Source: Cristatella mucedo
Lineage: Eukaryota; Bryozoa; Phylactolaemata; Cristatellidae
Direction of reading: 5' to 3'
Length of the DNA stretch: 64,000 nt
NCBI GenBank assembly: GCA_009760855.2
Contig: WPIO01000016.1
Location: 4,855,001 to 4,919,000 of the forward strand
The first letter of the stretch is position 1. Every line of letters begins with the position of its first letter. The notes under the pieces were generated by a model, which had not been told where the DNA came from, did no database searches, and worked only from the letters and a program-made list of their open reading frames with translations. Below, piece after piece: positions 11,613 through 21,430 of the stretch. Both the position numbers and the translations under genes were made by a program.

Positions 11613-11984
11613 ATTAACATCTTGACATCGCTGGTAGTGCCTTTTCAAGAAGTGCTAATGGGAAAATTCAACGATGACCAGATTATTCAACAGTATGGCC
11701 GTATCGGAGACATTGTGAGTGAAAATTCAGTCAGTTTCGATTCCCTCCTTGAGAGAAAGCAATGGGGAGACGACCGCGTCCAAGAACTTGCAGTAATTTT
11801 CTGAGGGTGCTAAGCAATATCACCTATTATTAGAATTTTTATTATTAAATTTACCTCGTGAATATTGCATCGTTTGGTAAACCATTCGGTATGCATCAGA
11901 GCTTGATCAAGACAGCGTAAAAACAAATTGGCAGCAAACATCGGCCTCAAACTCTGCAGCTTGTCGCGCTTGTTTAGACCCTGG

Positions 11985-12115
11985 GGTCAAGATGCTCGCC
12001 CCGGAGACCAAGGCAGGCCGAGGTCCGTGAAGCTCCGTGAGCCCCGTGGCGTATGTGAAGCGCCTGAATAAAGATCAAGTTCTCGTGGGGCGCTATACAA
12101 ATAAATTTTTCTATC
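11985..12115 (+). mobile_element. SINE2 copy (degenerate)
   Basis: A head with ACCAAGGCAGGCCGAGGTCC and GAGCCCCGTGGCGTATGTG is joined to the LINE-type tail GAAGCGCCTGAATAAAGATC, then GGGGCGCTATACAAATAAA. This is the same head-to-tail design as the copies at 57.3 and 63.7 kb. Confidence 0.6.
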
Positions 12116-12400
12116 TACGAAGCGATGATTGCGCGTGTATCCGGGCGGCCATCGTCCAAAGCTTGCGGAGTAACTATAATGGATCTCCTAGACTGTAACA
12201 CTCGGACGTGGGATGCAATCGGTGCGCTTTTTGATGCGAATATAGCACTGGGTCGTGGCGCCTCACTTCCGGCCCGAGGTCTAGCGATGGCAGCTGCGCC
12301 TCGAGCTGCCAAACTCTGAGAGGGGTGCGTGCCCGTCTGCAGCTCCGGCAAAGCTGCGAGGACCAAGTGGGCGTAACTCCGGAGATTTTCCCAGAGGCGT
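12116..12400. other. Unassigned GC-rich spacer
   Basis: Open frames on both strands (64 to 115 codons) overlap, and neither shows a recognisable family. Confidence 0.35.
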
Positions 12401-12402
12401 GC

Positions 12403-12535
12403 TCGAAGCCTAAGCGGCTTTCAGTGCACATGCGATAGCAACCTCGCACTGCAAAGAGAAAGCGAGAAGGATAGCCAAGTGATGTGGGCAGTAGATAGAG
12501 TAATCGGCAAGAAGAGAGCAATTCAGAATGGCTGG
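12403..12535 (-). mobile_element. Possible LINE-B 3' UTR fragment
   Basis: CCTAAGCGGCTTTCAGTGCA and GCAAAGAGAAAGCGAGAAGG resemble the reverse-strand LINE-B tail (compare 16,160-16,230). The similarity is partial and the limits are uncertain. Confidence 0.4.
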
Positions 12536-12550
12536 AAACAACGCGCGCCT

Positions 12551-13099
12551 GCAGCGGCGGCAGCGGCGGCAGCGGCGGCAGCGGCGGCAGCGGCGGCAGC
12601 GGCGGCAGCGGCGGCAGCGGCGGCAGCGGCGGCAGCGGCGGCAGCGGCGGCAGCCGCGGCAGCGGCGGCAGCGGCGGCAGCGGCGGCAGCGGCGGCAGCG
12701 GCGGCGGCGGCAGCGGCGGCAGCGGCGGCAGCGGCGGCAGCGGCGGCAGCGGCAGCGGCGGCGGCGGCGCGCAGCGGCGGCAGCGGCGGCAGCGGCGGCA
12801 GCGGCGGCAGCGGCGGCAGCGGCGGCAGCGGCGGCAGCGGCGGCAGCGGCGGCAGCGGCGGCAGCGGCGGCAGCGGCGGCAGCGGCGGCAGCGGCGGCAG
12901 CGGCGGCAGCGGCGGCAGCGGCGGCAGCGGCGGCAGCGGCGGCAGCGGCGGCAGCGGCGGCAGCGGCGGCAGCGGCGGCAGCGGCGGCAGCGGCGGCAGC
13001 GGCGGCAGCGGCGGCAGCGGCGGCAGCGGCGGCAGCGGCGGCAGCGGCGGCAGCGGCGGCAGCGGCGGCAGCGGCGGCAGCGGCGGCAGCGGCGGCAGC
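12551..13099. repeat. GGCAGC hexanucleotide array (549 bp)
   Basis: This is about 90 copies of GGCAGC with a few interruptions (near 12,651, 12,706 and 12,755-12,780, where extra GGC units and GCGCGC occur). The right-hand 320 bp is almost perfect. All six frames stay open, giving poly-Ala, Gly-Gly-Ser, Arg-rich or Pro-Pro-Leu readings. These are repeat artefacts unless a transcript is shown. Confidence 0.95.
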
Positions 13100-13257
13100 C
13101 TTGAAGGAGCCCCAGCCGCCAATCTGGCCATGCGTGTCAATGTGAGAGCTTTGGTCAGTATTCTTAGAATGGAGTTGGTATAGCACTCGGAGAGAACTAA
13201 ATATCCTCTAAAAAACTGTATATACATAATTTATATAAATAGCATGTTTTTATTTAT

Positions 13258-13286
13258 TTGTTTGTTTAGTTATATATATATATACG
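13258..13286. repeat. (TA)n microsatellite
   Basis: Short TTTG-rich and TATATATA run flanking the GGCAGC array. Confidence 0.7.
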
Positions 13287-13469
13287 TGCTCAATTGGGAG
13301 CTATCGCTGCTCCTTCAGAAAAGGAGAAGCAGAATAGGTTAAATGTCTTCGCAAAATTGACTTAACATTTTTGCTAAATGTATGTTTGCTAAATGGCTTT
13401 CCCTTGGCAATTAAAGCCGAGGTACAGCAGTCAGGTCTAGGCAGAACCGGAAATCTAGTCAAATCTTTA

Positions 13470-13706
13470 GCCAGACGACGCGGTCCCTAATTTTTCACTG
13501 ATACAGCCAGCCGCCATTCTTTAATCCTTTAGCCATTAGCCACGGTCCCTAATCCTTTATCCTGTCGCCGCGGTCCCTAATTCTGCACTGATTCTTTAGC
13601 CAGCCGCCATTCCCTAGTTCTTTAGCCATTAGCCGCGGTCCCAATTCCTTTATCCAGTCGCCGCGGTCCCTAATCCTGCATTCAGTCGCCGCGGTCCCTA
13701 ATTCCC
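13470..13706. repeat. ~92-bp tandem repeat with internal GCGGTCCCTAAT core
   Basis: Two long units (about 13,480-13,569 and 13,570-13,662) are followed by a partial unit and a last core. Each contains GCGGTCCCTAAT, CAGCCGCCATTC, TTTAGCCATTAGCC and TTTATCC(A/T)GTCGCC. The core word recurs six times, some copies with one mismatch. No coding content was seen. Confidence 0.85.
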
Positions 13707-13719
13707 TGGGGTCGGGGAT

Positions 13720-14235
13720 CGAACGTCATGACCCAGCTGTGCAATCGACTCACCGTGGAAGTGGTCGTCAAAATTAGACTTTCAGGCGCCAAGCAATTAT
13801 GCCTAGTGGGCACCGAAATTTTGAGCACTTGACTGTCGTCCTATTGTGGTATCACCAATTATAAAATCCGTCTCTTTTTTCCAGTCGCACTATGTCCTAT
13901 CATTGATATTGCATGCATACTAAGATTTCTGCTTTCTGACGATTGCCGCTCTTGCATTGAAGGTCTATTGGGCAATACAGCAATACATTTTATCTGCAAA
14001 ATCATTATTCTGAATAAGCCAATAGATCACTACGCCGGATCAATAATATAATGTGAGAGCGCTTAGCTTGGCCTTCGCTGAAAAGGTGAGAGCCTTGGAT
14101 AGATCGGCCAATGCAGCCAATACCATCGCCTCTGTCTACATTTATTCATAATTTCAATCGACCTAGATAAATTGTAAGTATTGAGTGAACGTGCTATTCC
14201 GGGCCGTGAGGCTTCTCCGCAATCCCAAATCACGC
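13720..14235. other. Unassigned spacer
   Basis: No gene, RNA or repeat was recognised. Confidence 0.4.
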
Positions 14236-14237
14236 CA

Positions 14238-14335
14238 TACTACTAATAATAATAATTAGTATACACTTGATATGTTGCTTTCAGAGAACTTAATCTTTTT
14301 CTAGGCACTTTACATTTGCTGTTGGTTGCATTCGG
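14238..14335 (-). mobile_element. LINE-A tail
   Basis: The reverse-strand tail is ACTAATAATAATAAT, then GAGAACTTAATCTTTTTCTA and GGCACTTTACATTTGCTG. Only the terminal ~95 bp is present. Confidence 0.75.
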
Positions 14336-15300
14336 CAATGCTTCATGATTCAATTGGCCGCTTTTTGGGATGCCGCCGATTACTCCATCCTTTAAGCGGG
14401 CTAACTGTTGTATGTGCATCAGCGTGGGCAACTGTCACTTCGCTCACAGCTCGTATTAGGTCGTGCATACAGCACCAATGACCAAAAATATTTTAAGGAA
14501 AATGTTATCGTGCTACACTTTAATGTGAATGCAATTTCAGACTAACCAAAATGTTATTAGTTCTCAGACTTTTCAAGATCTCTTCAGTACAACTGAAACG
14601 TGAGTACTATTCTTCGCCGACTTAATGTAAGTGAGTGAGTACACTCTAGCCCCTTCTGCAGGGCAGTTTCTTCATTTCAACGAAATGATCCCGGCGTAGT
14701 TAGCTTCGCAACTATCTTATCAGTGTAGAATATAAATATTGCCAATAGGACAGTGGCGTCGATCTGCAACATAATGACACTAATGTTGAAACCCTATCAG
14801 GTTCATGTTGAGTCCAAGAGAGATATTTCCATAGATTCAAGGATCGCCTAGTTTCTTTATCAAAAGACGCCGTCGTGGATTACTTTTGACCCACATCCAG
14901 TCAGTTAGCATACAGTTTCTTAAGCGCGGAGGCGGCGCCCAAATACAGCCGCCGCGGCCGCCGCGTCCAGCGAGCTTTCTAGCCAGCACAGCATGGCGGC
15001 GTCTCGAGCACGGTGTGAGTGCCGCGAAACCTGGACGACGCCGTGCCCTTCAACGTTGTACCAGCCGTCGCGTACTTCGGTCGCGCGTCATCTGTCGGCC
15101 ACCTACTGTTAACATTTACTAGGTTCGGTAAGCGGCAGCGTGAAGCGAAAGCCGAGTGGGACGCTCGGACGCGTGCGTAAGGCTTACTGAGGGCCTCGCA
15201 GTCCTACGGCCTCTGAGATGGTCAATCCCAAGGATTCTGCTCGCCAGGCACTCCGCCCGAGCGAATGCACGGGCGACGGCGCACTATGTGTGCCAGCTCC
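14336..15300. other. Unassigned spacer, GC-rich in its second half
   Basis: No supported feature. From about 14,925 onward base composition turns GC-rich with short open frames and no recognisable product. Confidence 0.4.
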
Positions 15301-15304
15301 GGTT

Positions 15305-15425
15305 GTAGGACATTTCCCCACCCCCGGAGGTTTTCCCGGACATTTTCCCCGGACATTTTCCCCGGTGGACCCTAAGACATTGCCCCTTGGACATATCCCC
15401 AGGGTAGGACATTTTGCCCACTATG
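15305..15425 (+). repeat. GGACATTTTCCCC-type repeat, left copy
   Basis: A run of related words (GTAGGACATTTCCCCACC, CCCGGACATTTTCCCCGG, GGACATATCCCCAGGGTAGG) has an inverted counterpart at 16,337-16,430. It is an interspersed, internally repetitive sequence of unknown class. Confidence 0.6.
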
Positions 15426-15449
15426 TTGATGAATGCATAGCTAATAATA

Positions 15450-15450
15450 C

Positions 15451-15485
<35 letters not shown>
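15450..15485. repeat. (AT)n microsatellite
   Basis: About 17 AT dinucleotides in a row. Confidence 0.95.
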
Positions 15486-15487
<2 letters not shown>

Positions 15488-15544
15488 CTCAGTATAAGCG
15501 GCGACTCGATAGCCCGATGCACGGAGGTGGTATGGCCAGCGTGG

Positions 15545-15645
15545 CTTCTGCGGCGGCGTAGGCATCGGCGTAGGCGGCGGCGTAGGCGGTGGCGTCGGCG
15601 GCGGCGTAGGCGGCGGTGGCGGCGGTCGACGCGCGACGCCCGAGG
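15545..15645. repeat. GGCGGCGTAGGC-type imperfect repeat
   Basis: Imperfect 6 to 12-bp GGCGTA/GGCGGC units keep several frames open (Arg-rich or Ala-rich). They are low-complexity products. Confidence 0.75.
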
Positions 15646-15992
15646 CCGCAACGACTGCTGCGGCGGCGAGGTTTGAACGGGCGGTAGCCGGTTATGCCGA
15701 TGTCGGGAGGGGCTGCGGCGGCGTCGGCGGCGGCCGAGGATACTGGTACGCGCACGCGGCTGTTGCCGAGAGCGTCTGCTGCTGGCCGCCCGGGGCAGAG
15801 CTCTGACCTTGCACTTGGCGGTCTGCTGAAAAGCAGGGCCGCAGCGACCGCATTTCTTATGACTATAATATAGGAATGTGTTATATGTTATATGCTATAT
15901 AGTATTTTTACAAGATATGTAAACAAGACAGTTTATACCATGGCATTTCCATATGGGAGGGGAGAAAATGCCCTACCCCAGGGGTTGAAATG

Positions 15993-16327
15993 TATCTCCG
16001 TCTGTAACCCCACAAAGTCATATATATATATATATATATGTATATGTATATATATATATATGTGTGTATGTGTGTGTGTATATATATACATATATATATA
16101 AAGTCATAAAGACCATGTGGGTGTTGCGCAGGAGAGTTTTGTATAGCGCACTCACAGCCTAAGCGGCTTTCGGTACGCATTTGGTAGCCAGCAGACTTCG
16201 TCTCACGCAACAACAAAAAAGTGGAAAGCATAGCAGAGTCAGGAGAGCAGTTGAGGAAGTGCGTAGCATGGAAGTACCAGCTAAGGACCGCTGAAAAGGA
16301 TGAGCCATAGTCGGCAGTAGGAGAGTA
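15993..16327 (-). mobile_element. LINE-B insertion with 9-bp target-site duplication
   Basis: A 5'-truncated LINE-B 3' UTR lies in reverse orientation. Its 3' end is TACAGACGGAGATA at about 15,993 and its truncated 5' end is TACTCTCCTACTGCC near 16,327. GTTGAAATG flanks it on both sides (15,984-15,992 and 16,328-16,336), a clean duplication. A (TA)n/(TG)n tract at 16,019-16,101 interrupts it between two copies of AAAGTCATA, showing later microsatellite growth. Confidence 0.85.
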
Positions 16328-16336
16328 GTTGAAATG

Positions 16337-16430
16337 TCCTACCCCAGGGAGGAAATGTCCGGTGGGAAATCACCGTGGGGAATGTCCGGCGGGGGAAAGT
16401 TCGGGGAAAATGTCCGTATCCCGCAAGCAC
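16337..16430 (-). repeat. GGACATTTTCCCC-type repeat, right (inverted) copy
   Basis: The reverse complement carries CGGACATTTTCCCCGA, CCGGACATTCCCCACGG and CTGGGGTAGGACATTTC, matching the left copy at 15,305-15,425. Confidence 0.6.
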
Positions 16431-16494
16431 CTGCCGCTGGCGGAACGTCCAAGTGGCAAAGCGGCGGATGCAACCACCAATCCGAAGCAACGTA

Positions 16495-16675
16495 TAAATA
16501 AATAAATCCTAGCTGATTTAACAGCCTCTTTTTGTATAGCGACAGAAGAGCCTTTACGGTTATCACCACCGCTGGGAGTGGCGATAAAGGATCGCCCACC
16601 GCAGTAATCAAACTCACGACTTAGGTCGTGAAAGCAACCGCCCTACCTAGTTAGCCATCGGACGCGCTGGCTGCC
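16495..16675 (-). mobile_element. SINE1 copy (nearly full length)
   Basis: On the minus strand: tRNA-like head with TAACTAGGTAGGGCGGTTGC (A-box region), a B-box region GTTTGATTACTGCGG, a GGCGATCCTTTATCGCCAC hairpin, GGTGGTGATAACCG, GGCTCTTCTGTCGC and a (TTTA)n end. It sits next to the inverted repeat pair described above. Confidence 0.8.
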
Positions 16676-17117
16676 TGTCCGCCGTGAACCGAGAGCCGCC
16701 GTACGATTGGCTGCCTCTGACGAGGTCAGACTCGTGCCTGACCATGGGGCTCGGGTCCTGGCTTCGAGAGCAGGCCACTCTCGCGATGCAGCGCGCCACC
16801 GCCGCGGCCGGCGCTGGAGCGCTGCACCGCGAGAGGAGGATCGCTTGCGGACCGATGCGCGACGCGATCGTGCGCGAGTAAGCGACGCTCCGCTGGCGGC
16901 GCTTCGGCTGCCGGCTCTAGAGAGCGGTAAAGCGGAACTCTTTTTTTTTAAAGCGCGCCTCTCGAGTAATCCCTTGAAGTCTGCTGTTTCTTGATAATAA
17001 AACGCGTAGCAGAAGTCGCCGCTGCCGCCACCGCCACCAGCGAGCGCGCGCGAGCGAGCGCGCGCCCTCCGAAGATGCGCCTTCGCTCCAACGTCCTCGC
17101 TGCCCAGTCGCCTCGGC

Positions 17118-17574
17118 TCACGAGCACGGCACGGCGAACGTGTGCAGCCGCAACAGGCACCTGCCCGCGGCGCCGCGCCCGAAGAGGTACGTCTCCCTGA
17201 AAATGTAAGCGCGAGCCATTAGACGCGAAGTGCCTCCGCCGACAGGCGGCGTAGCAGCGCCTCTGGGCCCGCGGCGCCGCGGTCGCCGCCGGCTCGGAGG
17301 CGCCGCCGCCGCCGTCTGACCTCTGACCTCTGTCGGAGCGGGAAGTTGCCGGAAGCCGGCGTGCGCGCGCGCGCGCCTTCGAGGGCGCGCGGAGGCCGCC
17401 GCCGCGGCCGCACTTACATGCCCTCCATCGCCTTTTTCCCGGAGTCGACGGAGGATGACAAGGCAAACTTGACCACTAAGTAGGCCAAGCCGTCCGAGAA
17501 GGCGCTGGCGATGTCGACGAGCTTCATGGAATTGTATCCTCCCTTGTAAATGCCCTCCAAGTTGTCGACGTAGC
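17118..17574 (-). CDS. Unrecognised host gene: last two exons
   Basis: Two minus-strand exons are supported by splice signals. The first, 17,574-17,418, follows a GCCGCAG acceptor and ends at the donor GGCAT|GTAAGTG. The second, 17,196-17,118, follows TTACATTTTCAG. The first exon leaves two bases (AT) and the second supplies the third, so the frame is kept and ends at TGA after 26 more codons. The first exon encodes GYVDNLEGIYKGGYNSMKLV followed by a moderately hydrophobic stretch (SAFSDGLAYLVVKFALSSSV). I do not recognise the family. Upstream exons should lie beyond 17.6 kb, which is where the Polinton begins, so the element may sit in one of its introns. The second exon is less certain than the first. 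Confidence 0.45.
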
Positions 17575-17576
17575 CT

Positions 17577-17758
17577 GCGGCATTGGCAAAGGTCGTCGTC
17601 GCTGCGACGACATGCGAACGGCGGCCGAGCGTCGGCCAATTCTTTGTCCGCAAGGCCGCGCCCTTCCTTCAGCCGGACGTGACGTCGGCACCGATGGCGA
17701 GTGCAGCGGAGGGAGCCTCTAGCGGTCCCGACGGGCGTGGTTTTCGGTGGCCGAGCGG
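17577..17758. other. GC-rich flank between host exon and Polinton
   Basis: No feature beyond the intron side of the host exon. AGCGG at 17,754-17,758 repeats at the far side of the Polinton. Confidence 0.5.
17754..17758. repeat. Candidate target-site duplication, left
   Basis: AGCGG immediately precedes the left terminal repeat and recurs right after the right one (30,072-30,076). Only five of the six expected bases match. Confidence 0.5.
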
Positions 17759-18000
17759 AGTAGTAGTATATAAAGTTGATGCTCTCGAACCTCACCGTTA
17801 TCAACTCGAATTCGCTCTTCACTGCGTTCAGAGCTCATTCTCGTCTTAAGTGTGAGATCTCGTGAACATCAATTGTATACACTACACGCGTAAATGATCA
17901 ATTTTTCAGGTCGGAGATTTCAATGTTATGGAATAGAAGTGTTTAAGGGTCAATCTAAGGTTATTTCAGGATCACTGGCATTTAAGGCATTTTCTAATTC
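17759..18000 (+). repeat. Polinton left terminal inverted repeat
   Basis: It starts AGTAGTAGTATATAAAGTTG and shares long blocks with the reverse complement of 29,850-30,071: CGCTCTTCACTG, GTTCAGAGCTCATTCTCG, GTGTGAGATCTCGTGAACAT, GATTTCAATGTTAT, GTTTAAGGGTCAATC and TTATTTCAGGATCACT. The two arms differ at scattered positions, which implies considerable age. Confidence 0.88.
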
Positions 18001-18146
18001 ATTTCCTATTAAACAAAATGTTCATATAATATTATGGATTCCAGAAACTTCGTACTTTTCAGGCGCAAGGGTGAATTATTCAAGGACCATATAAAAAGAG
18101 AGTTGTTAAAGCTTACAAGAAAATTGTCAACGCTAATCCAGTTCTA

Positions 18147-18350
18147 ATGAAGAAATATAGCAATTCATTGATGGGCATACACTTTCCTTTATCAGCTGCA
18201 GATGTGCATAAGTTGATTGATGAAATAAAAAGTCAACACGATATAAGCCATCCTTCACTTAATTATAATGTGCAGTATCAACAACCAACATATGAGTCAA
18301 AAGTACGAAGGTTGTTGGATATAGAGTTAACTGACTGGATGTTAGGTTGA
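18147..18350 (+). pseudogene. Unassigned Polinton open frame
   Basis: A 67-codon frame (KKYSNSLMGIHFPLSAADVH...) lies between the left terminal repeat and the polymerase. The run-in just upstream (VKAYKKIVNANPVL) reads in the same frame, so the original protein was longer at its start. I do not recognise a domain. It may be a separate small gene or a piece of a Polinton protein upstream of polymerase B. Confidence 0.4.
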
Positions 18351-18469
18351 ATGACAAATAGTCGTAAGGAGATTGATTAGGATTATAAAGGGTTTAAGTA
18401 TGCAGCATCTATTTAAATTCTTTCAAATAAATATCTAGAGCATGTGTAGTTGGTATCATGAGGAGATAA

Positions 18470-20530
18470 GTATTCTCTTTAAAGGATTTAAAAATGACTA
18501 TGTTAATTAAAGTAAGACTTGAAAGTGACTCAGATAAGATTAGCACTGTCATAATATTCGGTGATAGACGGATCTCAATGATAAGGTTGTCAAATCTTTA
18601 GTCAGCAATAGATAAATATTTTCTAAGTTTACTGTAAAGTTAGAAGAATGGTCTGAACGTGGGTAATATTCGGTAATTATTGAGATAATCGCAATGTATG
18701 CCAGGTTCACTAGATATTCTGCTCAAAGAGGAGTCACTTATTGTGAGTTACCAGAAGGACTACAGAATTAAAGGTGTTATAAATATAAAAAATCCTGACG
18801 ATAATATTTGTGATTGTTGGTGTGCAATTAGGAAATTACAGTGGAGGGATTATTGTGTGGAACAGATTCACGACCTTACGGAATTATTATTTACAAAGTT
18901 GTTCATACCATATTCCTGAACTTGAAAAACTGTTTAAGAGCAGTGAAGGATCATCATCGTAATCTGTGAGTAAAATTCCCAAGTTGGCTAGTATATTTGG
19001 AGTTAATATTCATGTTCATGATTAAGATAATATTGTTTCTCTATTAAAAGAAAATGAAAATGTTGAAATCATGTCTATTTTTTGTACTTGAATAAAGCTA
19101 AAACTTACTTCATTATTATAATTAATTTTAACGGATTGTGTGGATCAAAGCAAGATCACCATTCTCAGGTAAACTGTTATACTGTAAGAGATCTATCTCA
19201 AAATTGTATTCTGCTGATAAACTGAAAGAGCATGATAGATTGTTTAGAAGGCCACTGTGGAAAAGCTCAAATTAAAATGCATACTAAAAAAGGAGAAAGA
19301 TGTAACATGAGATATTGTGAGGTTTAGGGACCATGAAAAATGTTAATGTCTCCTTTTGTTGCATATGCTCAATTCGATTGCTTTCTTAATAAATTTTCTG
19401 CAACAGAAGACTGATCAGTTTTAAGAGGTTATTTTCAAGAGCATAAACGTTATTCTGGGACATTTATCATAGTAGATCAAGAATCAAATAAAGTTTCAAG
19501 AGGTTACTTTTCAGGAAATAACTGCGTTCAGATATAATTATATACTTAAAAGGGAATGTTCAAGAATAAAAGGAGAATAATCTTCGAGAAAAACCATGAG
19601 TTTGATTTCGAAATTAACAAAAGATTAAAACAAAGAATTTAATTCATCTGTTGAATTCTGGCCTGGTAAAAACTATCTAGAAGAAGAAGATAGAGTATCC
19701 AATCATTTTCATATAAGTGGGAGGTATGGGGGTAGTGCTCATAGAGATTTCAATGTAAGACTTCAAATATACCCAGATAGATTATTTATATTACATGTGT
19801 ACATCCATAATTTACGGGATATGATTCTCATCTTATTGTTAATTCATTAGACTGCGATTCTGATGAGAAAAGGGTAATTGCAATGAACATGGAAAAGTTC
19901 TTAACAATTGAATTTGGAGACATCTGTTTTAGAGATTCTCTTCCAATGTTACCTTCTTCATTAGATGAACTTGTTACAAATCTTAGAGATTCAAAGAACC
20001 CTTTCAAAGTTACAAGAACTGCATTTCCAAGGCAATCTGATTCTGACTTCGAACTACTAATTAAAAGAGGAGTATACACATATGAATACAGGATGGCAAT
20101 CATAGATTTAGTGAAACAGAACTTTCAAGAATTGATAACTATAATTCAAGTATACCAGGAGGCACTAGTCCGGAAAATTATAATAATGCTATTGATGTTT
20201 TGAAAACTTTAAGAATGACTAATCTTTGCCAATATTATGAGCTATATTTGAAATTAGATTTACTACTTCTTGCGGATTTCTATGAAACATTCAGGAAGTC
20301 GATATACTCTAGTTACCAAATTTTCCCAGCAAAAATTACTACTACTCCTCAAATGACATGGACAATTAGACTTAGGTTAAAGGAAGTTGTATTGTAATTA
20401 ATAACTGATGCAGATAAAGATAAATACGATTTTTTCGAAACAGTTATAAGAGGAGATATGACTCAGGTTTCTGAGAGGCACGTAAGAGCAAACAATGAGC
20501 ACAATCCAGGTTTGAAAAAAATACGAAAAC
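18470..20530 (+). pseudogene. Polinton DNA polymerase B remnant (N-terminal and exonuclease part)
   Basis: Several frames together show the layout of Polinton polymerase B, the protein-primed family B enzyme that copies the element. In order: KGVINIKNPDDNICDCW near 18,765, the IPKLASIFGVNIHVHD segment near 18,980, HFHISGRYGGSAHRDFN (the HNH/recombination-endonuclease-like word) near 19,709, IHNLRDMILILL with the adjacent frame giving YDSHLIVNS near 19,825, FGDICFRDSLPMLPSSLDEL at 19,913 and YYELYLKLDLLLLADFYETF at 20,235, ending with TQVSERHVRANNEHNPG at about 20,465-20,513. Stops and frame changes are frequent. After this point the palm-domain motifs expected of the family (the YLD..SLY and DTDS type words) do not appear, so the catalytic polymerase domain looks deleted. 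Confidence 0.8.
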
Positions 20531-20589
20531 AGAATCCGGGGTCAGATTTTTGTCTGTTGGTGCAGCCGGCAAACAATTGATTAGCATAT

Positions 20590-21430
20590 TTAACGAAAAA
20601 GATTAGTAGATATAGGAAAATTTTTAACGGAACGACTTTCTCCGGGAAGCATCGTGGCAGCGTGCAAGACGCACTTAACTATAAAAAAAGACTGCAAGAT
20701 TTACAAGACATACGCGACTCAACAGAAGTACAGAATGACCTAGAAGTTGAAAGGCTTCAACCAGATATACGGCAGCTAGAGATACGGTTGAAGCTCATTT
20801 GGATCGAGATCGGGCTTTAGGCAGATCAGCAGATAATACCGGTAATTTAGCTTTTGAAAACTAAAAGAAAAGTTAGGCCCGGTCTTGCAAGACCAATACA
20901 AACAGTGCCGGCAATTGAAAATTTATATACTGGTCCTGATTTGTCTCTAACGGCTGGCAGAGTTGCTAAGGCTGTTAAAGAAAAGAAATACAGAAGGGTA
21001 GTACAACTTTGAAATGCTGCATACACTAATTCTCCCAATGAACAAACTAAAAATTCTATTGAAGCTCTGCAGAAATACATAGCTGACTAATTAGGCATTA
21101 ATCCAAGCACGGGAACTTCCAAAACAGCCCGCGCCAAGATATATGGTGTTTTAGATGATTTACCAAAAGGAAGAAGATTGCCTGCTGGAGGGAGACAAGA
21201 AGTAAAAGATTGTAAGAGAACTGGAGATCCTGCTATGTTAAAAAGTGTTTACTGGAAATTATCTGATAAAGATCTTTCAAAACGGGACCTAATAAATAGG
21301 TCGAGCCCGGTGAAAGAATCCAGTATGAAAATGTTAACTCCAGCGAAAAAATCTAGTATTCCAGTATTAGTAAAGAAATCTAAAACTCTAGTATTAGCAA
21401 ATTTTGCAAGTCCTGCACAAAAAAAGTGAA
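20590..21430 (+). pseudogene. Polinton basic protein(s), unassigned
   Basis: Frames with few stops encode lysine/arginine-rich sequence: KKISRYRKIFNGTTFSGKHR near 20,600, a helical heptad-like DLQDIRDSTEVQNDLEVERL near 20,700, RKVRPGLARPIQTVPA near 20,870 and a basic tail (TPAKKSSIPVLVKKSKTLVL) at about 21,335-21,395. The composition would suit a DNA-binding core or scaffold protein, but that is inference. It lies between the polymerase and the capsid genes. Several stops interrupt it. Confidence 0.4.

Noticed and set aside
12410-13227. Four overlapping long open frames (205 to 258 codons) of poly-Ala, Gly-Gly-Ser, Pro-Pro-Leu and Arg-rich composition
   Set aside because: They exist only because the GGCAGC array has no stop in any frame; no conserved flanking sequence or start context supports a protein.
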